DNA of 19,945 nucleotides from CAZVRZ01 sp964629965 (GTDB lineage: Bacteria; Chloroflexota; Anaerolineae; Anaerolineales; UBA4823). Under the pieces are notes generated by a model. The model made no database searches and had not been told where the DNA came from. It worked only from the letters and a program-made list of their open reading frames with translations. Made by a program: the position numbers and the translations under genes. The first letter of the stretch is position 1. Each line of letters begins with the position of its first letter. Of the stretch, positions 7,401 through 14,752 are shown in pieces. The stretch spans positions 1 through 19,945 of the forward strand of contig CAZVRZ010000099.1 in NCBI GenBank assembly GCA_964629965.1, read 5' to 3'.

Positions 7401-8448
7401 ATTTAGCGGAGAAATTGACGAAGATGCAGACGAATTATTATTAATTGATGATGATGCCATCGATTTGCCGTCTATGCCAAATCAATATAACCTCGCTGTG
7501 CGCTGGATATCGTATGCGCTAGGCGTGGTTTTAGGACGTTTCCAGGTTGGTGAGGCAGGTGTGCAGGGTTCTGCAATTTATAGCCGTTCCGATTTTGCCA
7601 TTGGCTTCCTTCCTACTCCAGATGAAAATGAGTTCGATGAGCTTGTGGGCGTTCCAGACACCTTTGCCTATGTTGATTCGCAAAGCAGGAGGCATGCATT
7701 TTCTGCTAAAGTTGAAAAAGACTTACTAACCTTGGCGTTGCAAGATGGGATTGCAGTGCTGGATGAAGGCCACCCGCGTGATTTGATCAGGCTAGTCATA
7801 CAGGCACTGGAATTGATGTTAGGTGAAGTTTCAGCGCGAGAGGTTATTCAAATCGGTGCTGGAGGCGATCTGCGTAAATTTCTAGAAAAAGACTTCTTCA
7901 CCGCCTGGCATTTCAAATGTCATCGCAAGCGCCCGGTGTACTGGCCGATCCAAAGCAGCAAACGCTCCTACGGTTTTGTGCTCTTCCACGAGAAGATCAC
8001 CCGCGACACGTTCTATGCCCTGCAGCGCGAGCCTTTCCTGGACACCAGGCGCAACGCGGTGGCCTTGAAGATCGCCGATCTGCAAGGCGCGCTGGCAGCC
8101 GCCGCCGGCGCCGCACGCAAAAAGCTCGAGAAAGAGCTGGACGAGCTGCGCAAGCTGGCCGATGAGCTGGCCGAATTCGCTAAGAATTTAGAAACCATCA
8201 CGCTCGGCGGCTACGCGCCGGAAGAAAATTGGATAGACGATGGCGTGATCCTGCGCATGGCGCCGCTGTGGAGCGTGCTCCCGATCTGGAAGAGCGAGCC
8301 GAAGAAGTATTGGGAGCGTCTGGCAGCGGGAGACTTTGATTGGAGCCATATTGCGATGAAGTACTGGCCGGCAAGAGTGAAGGAGAAGTGCAAGACGAAT
8401 AAATCCTATGCCATCGCGCATGGGCATGAGGAGTGGTATCAAGTATAA
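4474..8448 (+). CDS. pglX: PglX/BrxX BREX adenine-N6 DNA methyltransferase, full length (copy 1)
   Basis: This protein of about 1324 aa is an intact PglX. An N-terminal helical region includes TLGRLW near residue 255. The SAM-binding motif I begins at Asp300 (DPACGAMHFG), the NLFGIDIDLRAVQLSALAL strand-helix follows, and the catalytic motif IV NPPY begins at Asn531. A long target-recognition and C-terminal region ends with a coiled coil (about 1200-1240) and the family's closing pattern around APLWSVLPIWK and AIAHGHEEWY. PglX methylates the non-palindromic BREX site on host DNA. TTG 4474 is chosen because AAAGGGGA lies seven bases upstream; frame extensions back to 4195 run inside brxB. Motif I reads ACGAMHF rather than ACGSGHF. 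About 5100-7860 is much more AT-rich than both ends, suggesting exchange of the recognition domain. Confidence 0.95.
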   Translation: MGFTDEVLNTEVRDAIHRFALQGREILTREAHDLLEGVYGLHQSGLFEKPENLPALADADTRQIYQRLKRFLDDETQAGLKPAEAAAKLVKEIAFTHLNRLVAFKMLETSKLIREAVGRGPDSNGFKFYLADQAEDEARWKAGQVEIAYRNFLLWQAGQIAREVPVLFDPENLASCLFPRFPALSNVLALLNAPDIAPAWQAEETIGWVYQYFNEPELQAAFAAVRLSGIKFDAKDIPSATQLFTLRWIVRFLVENTLGRLWVQMHPDSRLKDELGYLVPLSGDIPTEPLRCVREITLLDPACGAMHFGLVAFDLFAEMYREELEHAGQPDWPTTPSVLNSEEIPAAIIQNNLFGIDIDLRAVQLSALALYFKAKRFNKKAQITDHNLACADVLPLNGARLGSFIKEMQFKPIYERLIRKLWERLKSINQLGSLLRLEMEIGILLDEEKARFEREGRQLALFRDVTAEFESDAARDEYWGIMAAQIIQSLDHFARTAAERGQDERFFTKEATKGLQVLELMMRDYDVVVTNPPYLSRNKMNDTLAELLEEQYPEGKGDLYAAFILRCLEFVKNNGYVGMLTMHSFMFIASYEELRRKIVSQACVEALAHLGPGFFSTGNPGTLQTTAFVLHSTKSDNHRTPINGVYFRLVHQTNADAKRLAFEQTLEIYRTSKTTNLPPDMYILAQTLFNSIPSSPWVYWASRKIRSLFSQFPSLADVTLPRQGARTSDNFRFLRFWWEIGKSNIKFNCKDLGDAALSSFHWFPYMKGGDFKRWYGNQSYVVNWYSNGREMKTVVNEKRKKYSSNADGDLWSAWINSYEYYFLEGITYSYLSSINFSARYMPPGFIFDMAGSAIFPPKVSDIYKLLGILNSKLCHFALNLINPTVNFTIGNLKNLPISPHLMASNVVLFAVRQQIAIRKFDEGCFDFVVPLNWQTGVITTDSINSKMLSVEAQVNEDVYQLYDFQEEDRLAIETELFSGEIDEDADELLLIDDDAIDLPSMPNQYNLAVRWISYALGVVLGRFQVGEAGVQGSAIYSRSDFAIGFLPTPDENEFDELVGVPDTFAYVDSQSRRHAFSAKVEKDLLTLALQDGIAVLDEGHPRDLIRLVIQALELMLGEVSAREVIQIGAGGDLRKFLEKDFFTAWHFKCHRKRPVYWPIQSSKRSYGFVLFHEKITRDTFYALQREPFLDTRRNAVALKIADLQGALAAAAGAARKKLEKELDELRKLADELAEFAKNLETITLGGYAPEENWIDDGVILRMAPLWSVLPIWKSEPKKYWERLAAGDFDWSHIAMKYWPARVKEKCKTNKSYAIAHGHEEWYQV

Positions 8449-8470
8449 CCTGAACCGCAAGTGGAATATT

Positions 8471-10048
8471 ATGACTAACACAAGTTCTGTAGATTATTTG
8501 AGTAACGAAGCACTCGACTGGGCACTAACCCATATAGATCATTTCGGAGATACAGATATATTCCCCACTCCATTTGAGTATAGGGCTATTCGACATGATT
8601 GGAACGGCGTAAAGGGGTTTTTATCCAAGATAGACTTAACCACTTACCAGACGCGCAGTTATATACGGTGTCTTATCCCAAAACCAGCAGGTGGATATCG
8701 AGTTGCGATTCAACTAGACCCACTGGATACAATTATTTACACAGCAATGGTTTACGAGTGTGCGGAAACTGTCGAAAAAGCTCGCTCAGCAAAAAATATA
8801 GCCTGTTCGTATCGAGTTAAGTTGGGTGGGAATGGCGAATTATTCGAGCCAGGCAATGCATGGCAAGATGTATTCAATAAAACATCCCTTGAATATGCCC
8901 AATCTGGGGCATTTCAGTTTGTGGTACTGGCAGATGTTTCAGATTTTTATAACCAGATCTATCATCATCGGCTTACTAACAATCTCGAAGTCGCCAAAAT
9001 ACCAGTTATTCGTGCGCAGAATATCGAGAATTTCCTTTTTAACTTATCGGGGCGCCATCACTCAAGGGGTGTTCCCGTCGGGCCATCTGCCTCTATTTTA
9101 TTAGCAGAATCATGTTTCATAGATGTTGACCAATTTTTGACAAATAATGGCTATATTCATACAAGATACGTAGATGATTTCCGAATCTTCTGCCGTTCCA
9201 GATCGGAAGCTCACAATGCCTTGCATGACTTATCAGAATATCTGTATACTTCTCACAGACTTTCGCTACAGTCCAACAAGACCATGATACTTTCTATCGC
9301 AGAGTTTCTCCAAAATGAACTGGGGGATCCAGAACAACTTGAAAACCAAGCGAAAACCCAAAGAATAAACGTAATTCTGAATCAGATAATTCAAGAAACG
9401 GGCTACATGTTTTTCCAGGAAGATCTTGATCCAAAAGATGTCCACCAGATAGCTCTAGAGACGATCGCCGAATTATTTCAAAGCACTATGCAAATCATCC
9501 CCTTACCTTTGGGACTGGCTCGTTATGTATTACGCAGAGCTAGAACAACTGGAGCCGCGATAATTCAAAAACAAGTACTAGAAAACCTTGAAATTCTAGC
9601 TCCTGTATTTCGGGATGCTATTTTGTATCTATTAAAAACTGCTCGGCCTAATTCAATAGAAAATATTGGTACTGCTTTGATGGGGTTTCTTGAAAATTCC
9701 AATATTGCTTTCACCCCTTATCTTAGAATGTGGTGCATGAACGCATTTATAACCAAATCGGAATTGGCTGATCTTCAGTGCTCTATGAAAGTAGCTAAAT
9801 CACTCGTGGATCCATTTAGAGTGCGCTATATGGCTCTGATAGCGCGCGAACATGGAACACTGGCATGGGTAAGAGCAAATAAAGAAAATTGGAATAACCA
9901 TTCCCCATGGGAAACGCACGCTATTCTTTGGGCTGGCAAAATTTTTGGTTCAGATGAGAGGAATCATTGGCTAGACAGAATAGCTAAACAACAACAAGAT
10001 CCACTAATACAAGCAATCGCCAAAGCTGTAATAAGTGATATTCCTTAG
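8471..10048 (+). CDS. reverse transcriptase of UG/Abi (defence RT) type embedded in the BREX operon
   Basis: This 525-aa protein has all catalytic RT blocks: the fingers motif IPKPAGGYR (69-77), motif A ADVSDFYNQI with Asp155 and Asp158, motif B GVPVGPSASILLAE (200-213), motif C YVDD (233-236), and a motif D-like LSLQSNKTMIL (264-274). The N-terminal FGDTDIFPTPFEY (25-37) recalls defence-associated RTs. Residues about 280-525 are predicted to be helix-rich and include AILWAGKIFGSDERNHWLDRI, consistent with the HEAT-like C-terminal domain of AbiA/AbiK-type RTs. There is no maturase or endonuclease domain. ATG 8471 is preferred over an in-frame start at 8408 lying inside pglX. Flanking gaps of 22 and 35 bases leave no room for a retron msr-msd or a large ncRNA. 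The gene is AT-rich next to GC-rich brxC. The exact DRT/UG class is undetermined. Confidence 0.9.
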   Translation: MTNTSSVDYLSNEALDWALTHIDHFGDTDIFPTPFEYRAIRHDWNGVKGFLSKIDLTTYQTRSYIRCLIPKPAGGYRVAIQLDPLDTIIYTAMVYECAETVEKARSAKNIACSYRVKLGGNGELFEPGNAWQDVFNKTSLEYAQSGAFQFVVLADVSDFYNQIYHHRLTNNLEVAKIPVIRAQNIENFLFNLSGRHHSRGVPVGPSASILLAESCFIDVDQFLTNNGYIHTRYVDDFRIFCRSRSEAHNALHDLSEYLYTSHRLSLQSNKTMILSIAEFLQNELGDPEQLENQAKTQRINVILNQIIQETGYMFFQEDLDPKDVHQIALETIAELFQSTMQIIPLPLGLARYVLRRARTTGAAIIQKQVLENLEILAPVFRDAILYLLKTARPNSIENIGTALMGFLENSNIAFTPYLRMWCMNAFITKSELADLQCSMKVAKSLVDPFRVRYMALIAREHGTLAWVRANKENWNNHSPWETHAILWAGKIFGSDERNHWLDRIAKQQQDPLIQAIAKAVISDIP

Positions 10049-10083
10049 CGTGTTACCAGATAAGCATATAAGCAGGAGCCTCT

Positions 10084-13000
10084 ATGAAAGTTATCCGTGA
10101 CCTTCTCTCCCGCGACCTCTCCCAACCGATCGAAGAGGTCATCAAGCTCGACCAGCGCGACGAGCAAACCGTTCACAAAGAGATCACTGAGTACGTCTTC
10201 ACCCAGCGCATCAAAGACCAGTACCGCACCCTCTTGCAGGCCATCGCCGATGGCCCGGGCGAGCCGACCGAGGCGGTGGGCGTGTGGATCTCGGGTTTCT
10301 TTGGCTCGGGCAAATCCTCCTTTGCCAAGAACCTGGGGCATGTGCTGGCCAACCGGCCGCTGTTGGGCGTGCCGGCCGGCACGCTGTTCACCCAGCAGAT
10401 GCGCCTCCAGGCGCCCACCGACCCATTGACCAACAGCATCGATGACCGCCACGGCTTAGAGGTCAATGATCCGGATATCANNNNNNNNNNACAGCATCGA
10501 TGACCTGGTCAAGTTCATCAACGCGCGCATCCCCTCGCACGTGATCATGCTGGATGTGCGCGTGGATCAGGCGACCCGCCGCGCCACCGAGTCCATCACC
10601 GAGATCCTCTACAGCGTCCTGCTGCGGGAGCTGGATTACGCCCAGGATTACGATGTGGCTAACCTGGAGATGGAATTGGAAGCCGAAAAGCGCCTGGCCG
10701 ACCTTGTGACCACTTGCGCCAGTCTATACCGTGACCAGGTCACCGGGGTGCCATCCGAACTGGGCCTCCCGGTGACCATCCCGAACGTCTCGCCGGATGA
10801 CTATGCGATATGGCGCATCGTGCGCAAGGGAGCGCAGAAAATCCAGCGCACCAGCGCCGTGCTCAACCGGCTCAACCCGGCCACCTATCCCACGCCCGAT
10901 TCGTGGGCGCAGTCGTTGAAAACGCAGGCTGATGTCACCATCCGCCTGCTGGTGGACCGCACGTTCGAATTGTCGTCCCGTCGCCGCCCCGGGCAGGCCG
11001 TGCTGTTTGTGGTGGATGAGCTGGGGGCCTACGTGGCCCGCAGCGCCGAAAAGATCGAGCACCTGCGCGCCCTGGTCGAGCATTTTGGCCAGGAAAGCAA
11101 GAACCGCGTGCAGGCAGGAAAAGCCATCGCTCCTGTGTGGGTGATCATCACCTCCCAGGAGAAACTGAACGAGGTGGTGGCCGCAATCGATGACAAGCGC
11201 GTCGAGCTGGCGCGGCTGCAAGACCGGTTCCATTACCACATCACCATGGCGCCGGGAGACATCCGCGAGGTGGCTACCAAGCGTGTGCTGAGCAAGAAAC
11301 CGGAGGCCGAGGCCTTACTGCGCCAGATGTACAAGAAATATGCCGGCCAGTTGAAAACGCACACCCAGGTCGAACGCTCGCAGATCAAATTCGATGTCAG
11401 CGAAGATGATTTTGTCCAGTTCTACCCGTACCTGCCCTATTTCGTAGAGCTCTCGATCGATATCGTGTCCGGCCTGCGCTTGCAGGCTGCTGCGCCGCGC
11501 CATTACGGCGGCAGCAACCGCACCATCATCAAGCAGGCCTATGAGATGCTGGTCAGCGACCGCACCCGCCTGGCAGAGGCGCCGGTCGGCGCGCTGGTAA
11601 CCCTGGACAAGATCTATGACCTGGTCGAAGGCAACCTGCCCTCTGAGCGCCAGAGGGACATCACCGACATCCAGCGCCTCTGGGAGCACGATCCCTGGAC
11701 AGCGCGCACCGCCAAGGTGATCGCCCTGCTCGAATATGTGCGCGGCGTGCCCCGCACCGAGCGCAATATCGCCGCGCTGCTATACGACTCTCTTGAGGCG
11801 GGTTCTCCGCTGCCGGAAGTAGAGCGCGCCATCGGGCTGCTGGCCGAAAAACAGTTCATCCGCCAGACGGAAGATGGTTGGAAGATGTTGACCGCCCAGG
11901 AGAAAAACTGGACCGCCGAGCGCAGCAGCTTGAATCCCACGCCCAAGGAGCGCAACGATATCTGCGAGGATCTGCTACGCGCTATCTTTGCCGAGCCTGG
12001 ATTGAGCCGCTGCCAGCTTCAGAAGCGCACTTTCCGCCTGGGGGTTACCTGGGGAAATCGCATCCTGGCCCAGGGTGAGATCCCCATCGAGCTGCGCATC
12101 AGCGATGAGCCGCAGGTCTTCGAGGCAGACTGCGATGCGATCCGCAAGGAAAGCCGCGAGAAGAACAAAGTAGTCATTTGGGCCTTCAGCTCCGATGACG
12201 AAACCGATAACCAGGTGATCGAGCTGTACCGCTCCAAGCAGATGGTTGCCAAGTACGATCAACTGCGGGCGCAGAACAAAATCACCCCCGACGAATCAGT
12301 CAGCCTGGCGAACGAAAAATTGGACGCCACCCGTCACGAGGATCGCCTGAAGAGGCTGCTGGTAGCGGGCATCGAGAAAGGCGCAGGCTTCTTCGACGGC
12401 GTGAAAAAAACCGGCTCAGAGCTGGGCAAGACCGCCGCCGAGATCGTCAAGGGCATGCTGGATTATGCCGTGCCGCAGTTGTATCCCAAGCTGGCCATGG
12501 GCACCCGGCCGATCAAAGGCACCGAAGCGGATGAGATCCTGAAGGCCGCCAACCTGAACGGGTTGAGCAAAGTCTTCTATCAAGGCAGCGACGGGCTTGG
12601 CCTGGTGATCATGGAAGGGACGAAATACGTGGTCAACACCCAGGCCCCCATCGCGAAAGAAGTGATGGGCTACCTGAACACGGAGCATGATTACGGCAAC
12701 AAGGTCACCGGGCGCATGCTGGAAGAGCACTTTGGCGGCCTGGGCTACGGCTGGGAGCGCGAGATCCTGTGGATCGTGCTGGCCAGCCTGCTGCGCGCCG
12801 GCGTGATCGAGGTGACCTACCAGGGGCGCCGCTTCCGCAACCACCTGGATGCCCTGGTGCGGGCGGTCTTCGCCGCCACCAACGCTTTCCGCTCCGCCTC
12901 GTTTGCGCCGCGTAAAGCCCCCGACCTGAAAACGTTGGTTTCAGCAGCCCGGCGCTATGAGGAACTGACCGGCGATGAAGTGGATGTGGATGAGGCCGCC

Positions 13001-13858
13001 ATTGCCCAGGCCTTCCAAAGCCTGGCGCGCAGCGAGCTCAACGCCCTGCTGCCGGTTGAAGCCATCGCCCAGGCCAACCAGGTGCCGGTTCAAGGGGTGC
13101 TGGATGAATATCGCCAAACTTTGACCGCCATCATCCAGGGCGCCTCGGATGATGTGGTCAACATCCTGGAGGGTGAAGGGGAAAGCTTCAAGCTGCTGCG
13201 CCAGCAGGCAGTTGAAGCCAAGACGGCCACGGATGATGCGGGCTTGCGCCGCCTGCGCCGGGTGCGGAGCGCCGTGCAGCAGATGTGGCCTTTGATGGCC
13301 GCGCGCGGCGAGGATGCCGGCCTGGAACCCCAGGTGCAAGAGCTCAAAGGCCTGTTGACAGACGGTTCTTATTACCGTTTCACCAACCAGGTCGACCAGG
13401 TGGTAGATGCGGTAGAAAAAGCATTTGCTAACCTCTACCAGGGACGGCATACCGAGCGGGCAACCGTTTACCAGCAGGCAGTTGACCTGATCAAAGGCAC
13501 GCCGGAATGGCCTGATCTGCCGGAGGCCTTCCGCAACAGCGTGCTGCAGCCTTTGGAAGAACGCGGCTGCCACGATCTGGCCCTGGTGCGCGGCCAGCTT
13601 GTATGCGGCAAGTGCAGCGCCAGCCTGCCCCAGATGGAATCTGACCTGGCTGCGGCCGGCGGGCTGCGCAACGAGGTTTTCCGCCGCATCCAACAATACC
13701 TGCAACCCGAGGAGAAGATCGAGCATATCCGGGTAGCCGATGTGATCAGCCAATCCCAGGCCATGGCCAGCGCCGAAGATGTGGAAGAGGTGATCGAGCG
13801 TCTGCGGGAACACCTGCTGAAACTGATCGAAGCCGGTTCGAAAGTGATCTTGGAGTAA
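10084..13858 (+). CDS. brxC: BrxC, large BREX P-loop ATPase (interrupted by an assembly gap)
   Basis: With the gap closed to zero, this gene encodes a protein of about 1254 aa, a normal BrxC length. The Walker A GFFGSGKS begins at residue 71 (Lys77). Walker B is in VLFVVDELGAYV (Asp near 308), followed by the sensor-like VWVIITSQEKLNEVVAA and the basic DKRVELARLQDRFHYHI. The C-terminus ends LREHLLKLIEAGSKVILE, matching the ending I recall from enterobacterial BrxC. It is an AAA-like ATPase essential for BREX defence. An extra Cys/His cluster lies at C1159, H1160, C1171 and C1174. The ATG has AGGAG five bases upstream. The frame differs by one across the ten N's as written, so the true gap is a multiple of three; joined directly it reads DPDI-NSIDDL in frame. 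I regard the gene as intact, not frameshifted. Confidence 0.93.
10431..10505 (+). repeat. 15-17 bp direct repeat at the assembly gap in brxC
   Basis: CAACAGCATCGATGACC occurs at 10431-10447. The sequence right of the gap starts with the same ACAGCATCGATGACC (10491-10505). If the gap is closed, the two bases left of it (CA, 10479-10480) complete a second 17-bp copy, 48 bases (16 codons) after the first. The encoded NSIDD is therefore repeated. Confidence 0.75.
10481..10490. other. assembly gap (ten N's)
   Basis: Ten undetermined bases interrupt brxC. The number is probably a placeholder, because a true length of ten would shift the brxC frame; zero or any multiple of three restores it. The gap sits exactly where a short direct repeat begins, a usual place for short-read assembly to break. 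Confidence 0.95.
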
Positions 13859-13863
13859 AGCAC

Positions 13864-14724
13864 ATGACCAGCCCCCGCCAAATTTTCGAAGATAATATCT
13901 ACCCGGCCGATCTGCTCCTGCAAGTCTATCGTTTGTTGGATACGAACGATAAACCAATTACCGAGGGAGAGATGGTTGAGCAGCTTCGATCCTTATTAAA
14001 ATATCGGAGCCAGGAATATCTGATGCTGGTCTACAACGATATTTTTTTGGGATTGGTGCGCGAGAAAGCTCACCTTCCACCCGCAACACTGCACAGATCA
14101 ACCTTAGCCCATCTGCTGCGCCAGGCGGTGGTAGTCTCTTGCACGGCTATGGACACCTATCTTCCCGCCCTATTGAAAACCAACCTGGCCACGGCAATTC
14201 GCGCCAAGGGCCGTGATTTTATTCCGGTGACCGATGGGGATGTGATGCAGTACTTCAGCCTGAAGGGATTGTCTTTCTCGCTTGAAGAAACGATGCGCTT
14301 GATCACTGAAACGAATTTTTCCGGGAATGTTGAATATGCCTCGAGCTACATTGCCAATAAAATGCTGAATGTGGCCCAGAAGCTTTATCTCAGCACCTCA
14401 AAAGGTGTGCATGTGGTGGGCAGGTTGCTGGGTTTAGAAAATCCATGGGATCGAATTGTTGAGCGCCTGGGTCGAGAGGCTGCTACGGATGGAAGCGCGC
14501 CAGGGAAGAGTGGGTTAAAATCGATCTTGGATGCAACCGTTGACCGGAGGAATAACATCGTTCATCGCGGCGACCGCAAGATGGATAATCCGGAAGGCGA
14601 ACCAGAAGAGATCACCTACGCCTGGACGCGGCAGGCGGTCGATACCGTGGAACATGTCTGCATCGCCCTTGATGAACTAATCGCCCTCAAAATGGAGGAA
14701 TACCGGGAAATTATCGGGGTGTGA
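13864..14724 (+). CDS. HEPN-domain protein, probable ribonuclease, between brxC and pglX2
   Basis: This 286-aa, mainly helical protein has the HEPN signature RNNIVH near its C-terminus (Arg229, Asn230, His234), in the context VDRRNNIVHRGDR. That is the R(N)x3-4H motif used by HEPN endoribonucleases. An upstream helix, VVVSCTAMDTYLPALLKTNL, resembles the first HEPN helix of MAE_28990/RiboL-PSP-like proteins. Known HEPN proteins in defence loci cleave RNA or act as toxins. The start lies five bases after the brxC stop with GGAG upstream, so it is in the same transcript. Codon use is intermediate and more AT-rich than brxC. The motif is intact, so ribonuclease activity is plausible, but substrate and trigger are unknown. 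No nucleotidyltransferase (MNT) partner is present, so it is not an ordinary HEPN/MNT pair. Confidence 0.7.
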   Translation: MTSPRQIFEDNIYPADLLLQVYRLLDTNDKPITEGEMVEQLRSLLKYRSQEYLMLVYNDIFLGLVREKAHLPPATLHRSTLAHLLRQAVVVSCTAMDTYLPALLKTNLATAIRAKGRDFIPVTDGDVMQYFSLKGLSFSLEETMRLITETNFSGNVEYASSYIANKMLNVAQKLYLSTSKGVHVVGRLLGLENPWDRIVERLGREAATDGSAPGKSGLKSILDATVDRRNNIVHRGDRKMDNPEGEPEEITYAWTRQAVDTVEHVCIALDELIALKMEEYREIIGV

Positions 14725-14752
14725 AATTAACCCAGATATCCAGGAGAGACCA

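Noticed and set aside
8408..8470. In-frame ATG at 8408 as the start of the RT
   Set aside because: It overlaps the conserved pglX C-terminus and adds a basic 21-residue leader with no family similarity. ATG 8471 directly precedes plausible protein.
10049..10083. Retron-like msr-msd or other ncRNA beside the RT
   Set aside because: Both flanking spacers are under 40 bases and show no structured inverted repeats.
10431..10505. Repeat at the brxC gap as a CRISPR or mobile-element end
   Set aside because: There are only two short copies inside a conserved gene, with no further units and no nearby cas or transposase genes.
10466..13858. Separate brxC fragment starting at ATG 10466
   Set aside because: This start is in a different frame from the real upstream half and exists only because the ten N's shift the frame. 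The two halves are one gene.
12941..13957. Open frame of 338 aa on the minus strand opposite the brxC 3' end
   Set aside because: It is rich in His, Gln and Leu in a way expected from reading GC-rich coding DNA backwards, and brxC on the other strand is certain.
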